This document shows positions 9,861-17,893 of a DNA stretch of 64,000 bases, one piece after another (position 1 is the first letter of the stretch; every line of letters begins with the position of its first letter). The DNA comes from Bdellovibrionales bacterium (GTDB lineage: Bacteria; Bdellovibrionota; Bdellovibrionia; Bdellovibrionales; Bdellovibrionaceae), in assembly GCA_016713585.1 (NCBI GenBank), contig JADJOV010000027.1:62001-126000 (forward strand), in the 5' to 3' direction. Below the pieces are notes generated by a model. That model had not been told where the DNA came from, searched no databases, and worked only from the letters and a program-made list of their open reading frames with translations. The translations under genes and the position numbers were made by a program.

Positions 9861-10440
9861 CTACCACGGGCCCATGAGTCGGTCAAGGCAGATGCTGACA
9901 GCCGAACGAACTGATAAATGCCTAAAGTCATCAGGGGGAGCTCCGCGAATACTTTCAAGTACGAACGCACAATTTTTCATAAATTCGTCAGTCATTCCTG
10001 ACGCAGGTCCAAAAAGCAAGAAGCAGGGCCGCCGATCCCTATGCATAGCGGCCTTTAGATCCCCAAAACCGATAGCTTTGGCGCCAGAAACTGGCCTCGC
10101 ATGAGTCGCAACAACCATCGCCTCTGGGACCGCCCAATCCGCCAGTGCTCTTTCTAAACTTTCCCGCAACTTTGACTGGAGTCAGAGCCCGCTTCCGAGA
10201 TGGATTAAACTGAGCCCCTTGCCCAACCCGCCAGTGGTCCAAAACCCTCTCGACAAACATCAACTGATCCTGCATTGGATGGATTATATAGTACTTCTCT
10301 GCCCCATAAACTCGGGCTGCTCGAGCAATGTCGTGAATATCAAAATTAGTCACATTCGTTGCGACAATCTTTTTTTCCCGATCCAAAATTGGGTAGTGAA
10401 GTAGTCCAATGGCGAGCTTTGGCACGTAAACATCGCTCAT
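9861..10440 (-). CDS. SPOUT-family RNA methyltransferase next to trmD (one frameshift)
   Basis: The first part reads LAIGLLHYPILDREKKIVAT, VTNFDIHDIARAARVYGAEK and LDHWRVGQGAQFNPSRKRAL. The second, in another frame, reads MVVATHARP, FLLFGPASGM and HLSVRSAVSICLDRLMG. Together they match the PF09936-type SAM-dependent SPOUT RNA methyltransferase, found next to or fused with TrmD in delta-like bacteria. Removing one G near 10165-10172 joins them as KVRESLERALADW. The substrate is not known to me. The start ATG overlaps the current end of trmD by about 95 bp. Shifting trmD at its 3' end would turn this into a normal ATGA overlap. Confidence 0.75.
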
Positions 10441-11254
10441 TCTTCACTTCCCAAGGCTTTTCAATTTGAACCGGATCAAGTCCGAGCACTCGGCGCTCAT
10501 CGCCAGAAAGTTTTTTCCAAAGAAAGGCAATCATTGACAAGTCAATAGGTTTACCAACTGACCTGTGTTGTTCTCGTGTAGCCGCCCAGAGGTCTGGACG
10601 TTTTTGTATTGTTACTAAGACACTCAGGGCTTGGCGCCATTGATGAATTTTTTCATGATGACCTGAAAGCAAGAACTCTGGAACTTCTTGACCTTGCCAA
10701 ACTCGAGGTCTCGTCATGAGGGGCGCTTCCAGCCAACCTTGAGCATGACTATCCAGCTGAGCAGATTCCTCGTGTCCCAAAACACCTGGAATTTTCCGCG
10801 AGACTGCATCAATCAAAACCCCAGCCGCGACTTCGCCCCCAGAGATGACATAGTCCCCAATCGATACCTCTTGGAGTTGCCATTTGTTAATGATTCTCTG
10901 ATCAATCCCGCCATACCGACCACAAATCAAAGTTAGGCTCCTATATTGACTGAACTCTTGCACTATATGCTCATTGAGAGTTCGACCCTGGGGGGATAGA
11001 TAGATAAACCTGGACTCCAGATGATGAGCCCGAACAGACAGCAGAGTTCGATCCAATATTTCTGCCTGCATGACCATCCCATCACCACCACCAAAGGGTC
11101 GATCATCCACAGTTTTATGATTGTCCCGTAGCCCAATCCGAGGATTATAGAGATTCAAGTGAAGAATTTTCTTCTCAAAGGCCTGCCCAAGAAGCCCAAA
11201 CCCAAGGAGGTTTCTCACTGCCTCTGGAAAAAGTGTGACGACATTCCACTCCAT
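10346..11254 (-). CDS. trmD: tRNA (guanine37-N1)-methyltransferase TrmD
   Basis: TrmD makes m1G37 in tRNAs and prevents +1 frameshifting. Motifs: WNVVTLFPEAVRNLLGFGLL, the knot loop RPFGGGDGMVMQ, YLSPQGRTLN, LICGRYGGIDQRI, IGDYVISGGEVAAGVLIDAV and PRVWQGQEVPEFLLSGHH. The frame gives 302 residues, longer than the usual 230-260. The last 30 (after EVKNE) are read through the start of the next gene and look spurious. A one-base error near 10440-10460 would end TrmD at the TGA of an ATGA overlap with the SPOUT gene. The start is four bases from rimM's end. Confidence 0.92.
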   Translation of the reverse strand: MEWNVVTLFPEAVRNLLGFGLLGQAFEKKILHLNLYNPRIGLRDNHKTVDDRPFGGGDGMVMQAEILDRTLLSVRAHHLESRFIYLSPQGRTLNEHIVQEFSQYRSLTLICGRYGGIDQRIINKWQLQEVSIGDYVISGGEVAAGVLIDAVSRKIPGVLGHEESAQLDSHAQGWLEAPLMTRPRVWQGQEVPEFLLSGHHEKIHQWRQALSVLVTIQKRPDLWAATREQHRSVGKPIDLSMIAFLWKKLSGDERRVLGLDPVQIEKPWEVKNERCLRAKARHWTTSLPNFGSGKKDCRNECD

Positions 11255-11258
11255 GACA

Positions 11259-11807
11259 CTAATCCTGGAGTCCAGAAGGGAAATTCACAAAAATCTTTCG
11301 CTCCAAAAAATCAATTTTCACGATAAAGGCAGAAACAAAAGGTGCCTCGAACACCCCTTTGGAATTTTCAATTCTCAAAAGATCTTGCGCGCCATTTGAA
11401 GAAAACCCAATGATACGACCCAGCGGCCTAGGGTCCCCCTGTAACATTTCATCTCTTTGTAGAACTTCAAAGCCATCAATTTCAGAGAGGTAAATGACTT
11501 CCCCTGGTTGAGAGATCAGGTGATCTCCATCTATCAAAAAATCAAACCCTTTAAACTTCTCGGCCTGGGTTCGATCAGAGATCCCTTCAATGAGAATTCT
11601 CAGCCCATCTTTATAGGGGACAGCTTTTAGAACCTTAAATACTGTTGATTCCTGCTTTTTAGGGTGTCTAAGTTCGATGGATTTAAGTTTTGATGCCCAA
11701 GAGGCATCTCCGGAAGGAGTGAATACAAGTAATTCACCCTTTGGACCATGGGCCCCTTGAATATGGCCGACTTTTTTGTAGCTCAGTTTTGATTCTTGAA
11801 TCTGAAT
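11259..11807 (-). CDS. rimM: Ribosome maturation factor RimM (start codon unclear)
   Basis: RimM helps assemble the 30S head near protein S19. The frame is open from the khpA stop (11817) to 11259 and contains YKKVGHIQGAHGPKGELLVF, the family N-terminus, and later ISQPGEVIYLSEIDGFEV and LGRIIGFSSNGAQDLLRI, the PRC-barrel half. No in-frame ATG, GTG or TTG lies at the expected place. Candidates are ATT 11805-11807, a second ATT 11799-11801, or CTG 11784-11786. Otherwise an indel near the start has put the real start out of frame. The first standard codon, a TTG at 11535-11537, would cut off the conserved N-terminal domain and is wrong. Confidence 0.8.
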   Translation of the reverse strand: MQIQESKLSYKKVGHIQGAHGPKGELLVFTPSGDASWASKLKSIELRHPKKQESTVFKVLKAVPYKDGLRILIEGISDRTQAEKFKGFDFLIDGDHLISQPGEVIYLSEIDGFEVLQRDEMLQGDPRPLGRIIGFSSNGAQDLLRIENSKGVFEAPFVSAFIVKIDFLERKIFVNFPSGLQD

Positions 11808-11816
11808 CTCTAATCT

Positions 11817-12077
11817 TTATTCAACGATATCGAGATGATATCGCTTGTTAAGTTTTGTCCCAGCAGCTCGAATGATCGTTCTCATTGCAGCAGCAGTTTT
11901 TCCCTGCTTCCCAATCACCTTACCAAGATCATCTTTGTCAACCTTAAGTGCCAAGAGAGTGGTCTGTTGTCCAGGAATCTCGTCGACTTCAACATTGTCA
12001 GGCTTGTCCACCAAGGACTTCGCCATAAACTCCACTAGGTCTTTGAGACTATCGTTATTGTCGGCTGAATTTTCCAT
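11817..12077 (-). CDS. khpA: KH-domain RNA-binding protein KhpA (YlqC family)
   Basis: This 86-residue protein has the single KH domain of the YlqC/KhpA family: LKDLVEFMAKSLVDKP, VDKDDLGKVIGKQGKTAAAM (GxxG loop GKQG) and RTIIRAAG. KhpA binds RNA and in Gram-positive species works with KhpB. Its place between rpsP and rimM is the standard one. ATG 12075-12077 follows AGGAGATGAA. The gene ends in the TAA at 11817-11819, and rimM begins without a gap in the same frame. A tandem repeat lies directly upstream of its Shine-Dalgarno. Confidence 0.88.
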   Translation of the reverse strand: MENSADNNDSLKDLVEFMAKSLVDKPDNVEVDEIPGQQTTLLALKVDKDDLGKVIGKQGKTAAAMRTIIRAAGTKLNKRYHLDIVE

Positions 12078-12087
12078 TTCATCTCCT

Positions 12088-12135
12088 GAACTACTTTTAC
12101 CAAATATTTTTACGAACTACTTTTACCAAATATTT
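12088..12135. repeat. Two-copy tandem repeat in the khpA leader
   Basis: The 22-base unit beginning GAACTACTTTTACCAAATAT occurs at 12088-12109 and again at 12114-12135, with a 26-base period. It lies between rpsP and khpA, three bases upstream of the khpA Shine-Dalgarno region. It may be a polymerase-slippage duplication or a binding site in the mRNA. Confidence 0.7.
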
Positions 12136-12240
12136 ATTTAAGGCCCGCCTTTTTCAAAAGCGAGCATCAATAAATCAATTCTAGTTTAAACAATAAACTA
12201 CTAATTTCAAAGGTAATTTTCTAAGTTTGGGCCACACAAA

Positions 12241-12262
12241 GACATAAAAATGAATTTATGTC
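12241..12262 (-). terminator. Hairpin after rpsP (possible attenuator)
   Basis: GACATAAA at 12241-12248 and TTTATGTC at 12255-12262 form a perfect eight-pair stem around a six-base loop, 11 bp after the rpsP stop on the minus strand. Only a short T-rich stretch follows, so this would be a weak terminator or an RNA-processing site within the operon. Confidence 0.35.
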
Positions 12263-12272
12263 ACCCGCCAGA

Positions 12273-12529
12273 CTATACTGCTGACTTAGCTTGAGCCAAT
12301 TTAACAACGTGTTTAACTCGATCAGAAGGAAGTGCGCCTTTCTGAACCCAAGCTTGATATTTTTCAAGATCTAAGGTCACTTTCTTTGTTTGACCAGACG
12401 CCGCGGGAATATAATGCCCTATGACTTCCAAAAATTTTCCAGTCACATAACGTCTTGAATCGGCCACGGTAATTCGATAAACCGGGTCATGTTTTTTCCA
12501 AATCTTGCAAGTCTAATTACAACAGCCAT
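12273..12529 (-). CDS. rpsP: 30S ribosomal protein S16 (one frameshift)
   Basis: ATG 12527-12529 has a perfect GGAGG nine bases upstream. The frame reads AVVIRLARFGK and then breaks at an A-run of six (12491-12496). One added A continues as KHDPVYRITVADSRRYVTGK, the S16 consensus, and on to the end at 12273, about 85 residues. S16 is essential for 30S assembly, so a real null allele is not believable. The break is strong evidence for homopolymer errors in this sequence. Gene order ffh-rpsP-khpA-rimM-trmD is conserved widely. Confidence 0.9.
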
Positions 12530-12571
12530 TCTGTCAATCCTCCGAAATATAAGTCATTGTGTGTACTCGTT

Positions 12572-13931
12572 TTAAGTCATCATATCAAGGGATAAGTTCA
12601 ATCTAAAAGGAAGCTTCATTCCCCCACGGCCCATTCCCATCTTCATCATGGAACTCATCATCTTTTGAAACTCTTCAAATTGGCGAATCAAGCGGTTAAT
12701 GTCTTGAACTTGGGTTCCACTTCCCTTTGCAATTCTTTCACGACGTGACGCATTAAGTATGCGATGACTCTTCCTCTCTTGAATGGTCATAGATTGAATA
12801 ATTGCCTCAATTTTCTTCATTTCTTTATCAGGCGGAGCCATGGTCTTCATCTGTTTTGAAATTTCACCCATGCCAGGCAAAAATTTCATAATACCCTCAA
12901 TTCCTCAAGTTTTTCATCTGTTGAATCTGCTTGAGGAAATCCTCAAGAGTCATTTGATTCTTCATCATCTTATGAACTGAGTCCCGAGCCTGCTTCTCAT
13001 CTACAACATCTTGGGCTCTTTCAACGAGAGTCAGAACATCTCCCATATCTAGAATTCGTTTGGCCAAACGATCTGGGTGGAATATTTCTAAGGCTCCAAC
13101 TTTTTCACCAACCCCAAGAAACTTAATTGGTAAGCCCGTCACTTCGCGAATACTCAACGCAGCCCCACCCCGAGCATCTCCATCAACTTTCGTCAAAATC
13201 AGACCCGTCAACTCAAGTTTATTATGAAAGCCTTCCGCGACGGCGACTGATTGCTGTCCCAGCATAGCATCTGCAACAAGAAGAATTTCTTGAGGTTTCC
13301 AAATTGCTTTCAGGCGACCAAGTTCGCCCATAAGCTCTTCATCAACCTGAAGCCTTCCTGCGGTATCGACGATAACAACATCGACTCTGTTTTCGAGCGC
13401 CCAAGCCTTTGCCGCCGCAAGAATCTCTTCAGGCTTCTGACCGGCTTGAGTGGGATAGGTTGGAAAATTATTTTGTTTTCCCAAAATCTGCAATTGCTCG
13501 ATCGCTGCGGGTCGATAGATATCAGCCGGAACCAAGCCGGCCTTTTTACCCAACTTTTGACGTAAAAATAAACCCAATTTTGCCGCTGTGGTGGTTTTTC
13601 CAGCCCCCTGCAGACCAACCAAAAAAATCACTGATGGGTTTTCGCGAACGTCCACATCCACGGCCCCGCCACCCAAAGTTTTGATCAATTCATCATGAAT
13701 AATTTTTACAAACATTTGCCCAGGATTAATACTTTTCAAAACATCTATCCCGAGAGCCTGTGCCTTCACTCGATCGATAAAATTTTTAACGACCTTAAAG
13801 TTAACATCGGCTTCTAAGAGACTCAGACGAATTTCCTTAACCGCCTCTTCAATATTTGATTCACTAATTCGGCTCTGTCCTTTGACTTTCTTAAGTGCCG
13901 CCATCATTTTATCGGAAAGATTTTCGAACAT
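12572..13931 (-). CDS. ffh: Signal recognition particle protein Ffh (one frameshift)
   Basis: Ffh is the SRP54 GTPase that binds signal sequences and 4.5S RNA. The N and G domains contain FLVGLQGAGKTTTAAKLG, PADIYRPAAIEQL, VDVVIVDTAGRLQVDEELM and LTKVDGDARGGAALSI. The G domain ends with LGVGEKVGALEIFHPDRLA. The Met-rich M domain follows, with MKFLPGMGEISKQM, RKSHRILNASRRERIAKGSG and MMSSMMKMGMGRGGMKLP. The frame breaks at about 12890-12896. One added base restores KNLGGIEGIMKFLPGM. The start ATG directly follows the prfC stop. A 4.5S RNA gene is not seen in the window. Confidence 0.93.
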
Positions 13932-15529
13932 CTACCTAGCCCTTTCAATAGAAGTGCAAAATTCAACTTCAGGATTTTCTTTTCGTGCCCAATTCAAATC
14001 CCACTCCTGATTGAGGAGCAAAACCGGCTGATCTGTCATATCCCGAAACATTTGAAACTGCCCCTTCAACTCACTCACCGGCTTGCCAGCTTTGGTTCAG
14101 GGCCATCTGGCAACAGTGAAAGTCAAACGATTTAACTTAACTTCTAAGCTGTATTCCCCCAGCAATCGGTGCACAAGGACCTCAAATTGAAGTTCACCTA
14201 CAACTCCAACGATCGGATCCTGCATACCAACGAAAGGATCAATAAATAACTGAATCGCTCCTTCCTCTGAAAGATGCTTGAGAGCCTCCTGCATTTTGAG
14301 CGCTTCATCGCATCCGTCACCAGCTTGGCAAAAAGTTCAGGCGCAAAGCGGGGAATGTCCTCAAAATCCGCTCTTCCTTGAGACGCGACACAGTCCCCAA
14401 TAGCGAAATTTCCCGTATCATTAACTCCAACAATATCACCTGCAAAAGCCTCATCAACAGTGGTTCTTTCTGCTGCAACAAACTGATTAGAATAGGCCAA
14501 TCGAAGCTCCCGACCTAGGCGCATATGCTGCACCTTCATTCCTCGCTCGAATTTCCCGGAGCAGATCCTAATAAAGGCCACTCGATCTCGATGCCGACGG
14601 TCCATATTGGCTTGAATTTTAAACACAAAACCCGTGAGATTTTGATCCAATGGGTCCACAATCTGGCCCTGCTTTGTTTTTCGAGGTTGAGGCGCTAGCG
14701 CGTACTGAGTAAAAAATTTCAAAAAAGTATCCACGCCAAAATTTTTGCTTAGCAGAACCAAAGGTTACAGGGAAAGTTCGCCAGACAAAAAAGCAGCTTC
14801 GTCAAAAGGTGGCAAAGCTCCGTCAATCAAAGTCAATTCTTCTCGAACCTGTGCCGCGGTTTCAAAATCCAAATGTTCATCAATTCGCGGGTCATTAATA
14901 CCTTGAAAAGCATAGGTCTTGACCTCATCACCTTCACGACGTTGATCATAAAACATTAATTCTTGGGTCATCCGGTTAAAGATTCCTTTAAATCGCTGCC
15001 CAATTCCAAGGGGCCAAGTCACAGGAAAACACTGCATCCCTAAAGTTTTCTCAATCTCATCGATCAAGGCGAGAGGATCCTTCCCTTCACGATCCAGCTT
15101 ATTAACAAAGGTAAAAATAGGCACCTGCCGATAGCGACAGACCTCGTAAAGTTTCTTCGTTCGTTCCTCGACACCTTTCGCGACGTCAATCAGCATACAG
15201 GCTGAATCAACCGCCATCAAAACTCGGTAAGTATCTTCAGAAAAGTCTTTATGGCCCGGCGTATCAAGAAGATTCACCCGAAGACCATTAAAATCGAAGG
15301 TCATCACAGAAGAGGTAATCGAAATCCCCTTTTGTCGCTCCAAATCCATCCAATCGGAGGTGACCGCCTTGGTTCCTGACTTCCCTTTGACTTCGCCGGT
15401 CTCATGAATCACCCCTCCATGATAGAGGAGCTTCTCGGTGAGAGTTGTTTTCCCAGCATCAGGATGGGAAATAATCGCAAAGGTGCGACGTCGCTGAATT
15501 TCTTTTTGGACAAGTGGACTAGCTATCAT
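13932..15529 (-). CDS. prfC: Peptide chain release factor 3 (several frameshifts and one in-frame TGA)
   Basis: RF3 is the GTPase that recycles RF1 and RF2. The G domain reads FAIISHPDAGKTTLTEKLLY, GKSGTKAVTSDWMDLERQKG, LLDTPGHKDFSEDTYR and TFVNKLDREGKDP. The rest lies in other frames: SPVTFGSAKQNFGVDTFL after two nearby indels (14745-14775), then LSEEGAIQLF after a missing A (near 14305). An in-frame TGA follows ARWP (about 14097-14099), with coding continuing as TKAGKPVSELKGQ and PVLLLNQEWDLNWARKENPE to the TAG at 13932-13934. I chose ATG 15527-15529, which follows AAGGAAAGG; a longer frame to 15556 has no such site. Total about 532 residues, normal for RF3. Confidence 0.85.
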
Positions 15530-15629
15530 GCCTTTCCTTGTAATGGACAAATTCAAGTGGAGTCACTCACAAAATTAAGCCGAATTAGAGTTGATTTTAA
15601 AACAATGACAGGATTCAGGTCGGGAAACC

Positions 15630-16019
15630 CTAGAGGGCGAGAATAAAATTCTCAAGATTCTGCTCAGCTTCATGGAGAGTGTCACTCGGCGACACTTCAT
15701 TTAACATCTGAAGCATTTGACTCGGACGAATGGCCTCAACGAGGACTGTCCCGTCATCAATCTCTCTGACGACAATGTTACAAGGCATAAGTAGGGTCAC
15801 GTCAGTTGTTTGTCGATAGGCTTCTAAGGCCAATTTCGGATGGCAGGCCCCTAAAATGACCGTTTTATTAATTCCTTCGTTCAGCTTCTCCTGGATTTTT
15901 TTATCAAAATCAATTCGGGTTAGTATCCCAAAACCAATGGATGGAATGGTTTCAGTTATTTTATTACAAATATGCTCAACAGAACCATCGACCTGTTTCT
16001 TGATGGACACTAGGCTCAT
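15630..16019 (-). CDS. DUF302 domain protein
   Basis: From ATG 16017-16019, which follows GGGAGG, the product has 129 residues; a longer frame to 16100 lacks a site. It is a single DUF302 domain: MSLVSIKKQVDGSVEHICNK, GFGILTRIDFDKKIQEKLNE, ILGACHPKLALEA, LLMPCNIVVREIDDGTVLVE and the C-terminal helix. The conserved Cys residues in GACHP and MPCN are typical of the family. Structures are known, but the function is not; it often occurs with sulfur or redox genes. Here it precedes the rhodanese-type trhO on the other strand. Confidence 0.85.
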   Translation of the reverse strand: MSLVSIKKQVDGSVEHICNKITETIPSIGFGILTRIDFDKKIQEKLNEGINKTVILGACHPKLALEAYRQTTDVTLLMPCNIVVREIDDGTVLVEAIRPSQMLQMLNEVSPSDTLHEAEQNLENFILAL

Positions 16020-16193
16020 TTTTCCTCCCAAACCAAACACACACATAACACAGAAGTTATCCTTGAGCAATCCTAGGAATCCACAGCTTTTAGAATACAC
16101 CAGAGCCTGTCCTTAGATTGACCAAAACTTCCTGATTGGGTATGGAAGAAGCTGCCGAGCAATCATATTAGTCTGAAAAAAGGAACTGTTTTT

Positions 16194-17189
16194 GTGAACA
16201 ACTATTATGTTACAGCATTTTATAAGTTTATGCCTTTGAGTTTTGAATCTCTTTTGGATCTCAAGGCTTTGTTACAGAAAACTGCAGAACGCCATCAGAT
16301 TCTTGGCCTTATTGTCCTTGGTCCAGAGGGCATTAATTCAACTCTCTCGGCCTCTTCCCTTGATGACCTAGCTGCATTTAAGACCCTTCTGCTGAATGCT
16401 CTGAATTTGACTGAAATGAATTTCAAGGACTCGCTTTCCCACAAGGCCCCTTTTCGTCGGTTTGTTATCAAATCTCGTGAAGAAATCGTGACTTTGGGAA
16501 CCCCTGAGTTAGTTCCCTTGGAATCCAAAAATCACCACCTGTCTCCCTCGGCCTGGAACCAGGTATTAAAAAACGAAGATGATTACGTTTTAATCGACAC
16601 TCGAAATTGGTATGAGTTTAACCTAGGCTCTTTTCGTGGCGCCATTAATCCCGACATTGAAAAATTTACCGATTTCCCAAAGTATTTGGAACAGCAAAAT
16701 ATTTCCAAAGACAAAAAAATGCTGATTTTTTGCACGGGAGGGATTCGATGCGAAAAGGGAATTCTAGAACTCCAGCGCCAGGGCTATGATCAGGTTTACC
16801 AACTCGAGGGTGGTATTCTGAAGTATCTCGAAGAGTACCCACACGACCAATTTGCTGGCGAATGTTTTGTCTTCGATCATCGGGTTGCACTCGATCAACA
16901 ACTTGAACCCTCGACCAAGTACGGTCTTTGCCCTCACTGCGGCCAGCCCTCTCATATAGAGATTTCCTGCCAACGCTGTGACCAGGTGACGCTTATTTGT
17001 CCAGACTGTGCAGAGCTAGATTTTAAAAAAGTCACCTGTTCTAAGAACTGCAGCTACCATCTAAAGCTTCATCCAGATCGCAAGGTAAAATCAAAGAAAT
17101 TGGATCTACCAGAAAACGGTCATCTTCAGAGAGAAAACTTGACCCAGGATAAGCCTCCTATAAAAACTGCGGTCGGAGAATGTAAATAA
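16194..17189 (+). CDS. trhO: tRNA uridine(34) hydroxylase TrhO (rhodanese family)
   Basis: TrhO (YceA) makes 5-hydroxyuridine at tRNA position 34. The 331 residues show the N-terminal acylphosphatase-like domain (LGLIVLGPEGINSTLSASSL, PFRRFVIKSREEIVTLG), then the rhodanese domain with YVLIDTRNWYEFNLGSFRGA and the active Cys loop LIFCTGGIRCEKG. A Cys-rich C-terminal part (CPHCGQP, CQRCDQV, CPDC, CSKNC) probably binds zinc. GTG 16194 follows AAAGGAA. The stop TAA overlaps the ATG of the HD gene (TAATG), so the two are coupled. Confidence 0.9.
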   Translation: MNNYYVTAFYKFMPLSFESLLDLKALLQKTAERHQILGLIVLGPEGINSTLSASSLDDLAAFKTLLLNALNLTEMNFKDSLSHKAPFRRFVIKSREEIVTLGTPELVPLESKNHHLSPSAWNQVLKNEDDYVLIDTRNWYEFNLGSFRGAINPDIEKFTDFPKYLEQQNISKDKKMLIFCTGGIRCEKGILELQRQGYDQVYQLEGGILKYLEEYPHDQFAGECFVFDHRVALDQQLEPSTKYGLCPHCGQPSHIEISCQRCDQVTLICPDCAELDFKKVTCSKNCSYHLKLHPDRKVKSKKLDLPENGHLQRENLTQDKPPIKTAVGECK

Positions 17190-17845
17190 TGGATCTTGCA
17201 CGATGGGAAGAAATATTTGAAAAGGAAATTTCGGGGGTCGCATCGGTTGACGACCCGGCCCATGATCTCTTGCACTTTAGAAGGGTTGTGGCAATGTCCA
17301 AACACCTTTGCTCTCTGGAAAAGGGTCAATTTGAAACTGTGGTCCCGGCGGCATGGCTTCATGATTACGTTATTGTTCCCAAGGATAGTCCGCTTCGAAG
17401 TCAGGCTTCCCGACTTTCTGCGGCCAAGGCGATTGAATTCTTGAAGTCTATCAACTATCCCGCTGAATTCCATGAAGGTATCTTTCACGCGATTGAAGGC
17501 CATAGCTTCAGTGCAAATGTTACCATAAGTACGATTGAAGCCAAGATAGTTCAAGATGGAGATAGCTTGGATGTACTTGGGGCTATTGGAATTGCCAGGT
17601 GCTTTGCCACCGCAGGATTACTTAAGCGTGCTTTCTACAATTTGGACGACCCCTTTTGTGAGTCTCGAACGCCGGATGACTCTCAATTCACAGTTGATCA
17701 TTTTTTTAAGAAATTATTTAAGACTGCCGAAACCTTAAAAACACAGGCTGGCCTCCTGGAAGGCCAGCACAGAGTAAAGATGATGAAAACTTATCTCGCA
17801 GCATTGAAAGCTGAAATCTCGCCTAACAGTCTTCGCGATAGGTAA
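17189..17845 (+). CDS. HD-domain phosphohydrolase
   Basis: This 218-residue protein has the HD metal ligands in order: DPAHDLLHFRRVV, AAWLHDYV, IFHAIEGHSFSA and VQDGDSLDVLGAIGIARCF. This is the YpgQ/YedJ-like branch of HD hydrolases, which act on nucleotides or similar phosphates. The substrate cannot be read from the sequence. The start ATG shares a base with the trhO stop, which suggests co-expression and perhaps a nucleoside-related role. The C-terminal part ends 48 bp from the convergent feoB. Confidence 0.82.
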   Translation: MDLARWEEIFEKEISGVASVDDPAHDLLHFRRVVAMSKHLCSLEKGQFETVVPAAWLHDYVIVPKDSPLRSQASRLSAAKAIEFLKSINYPAEFHEGIFHAIEGHSFSANVTISTIEAKIVQDGDSLDVLGAIGIARCFATAGLLKRAFYNLDDPFCESRTPDDSQFTVDHFFKKLFKTAETLKTQAGLLEGQHRVKMMKTYLAALKAEISPNSLRDR

Positions 17846-17893
17846 AACTCAACCCCAAGACCAAGAAATGTCGACTTTACTGTTGCACGAGTC

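Noticed and set aside
9544..10104. 186-codon plus-strand ORF antisense to rplS
   Set aside because: It mirrors the Lys/Ala-rich tail of L19, has an LTFALVFVVLPLL-type low-complexity product and no ribosome site; it is a shadow of the real gene.
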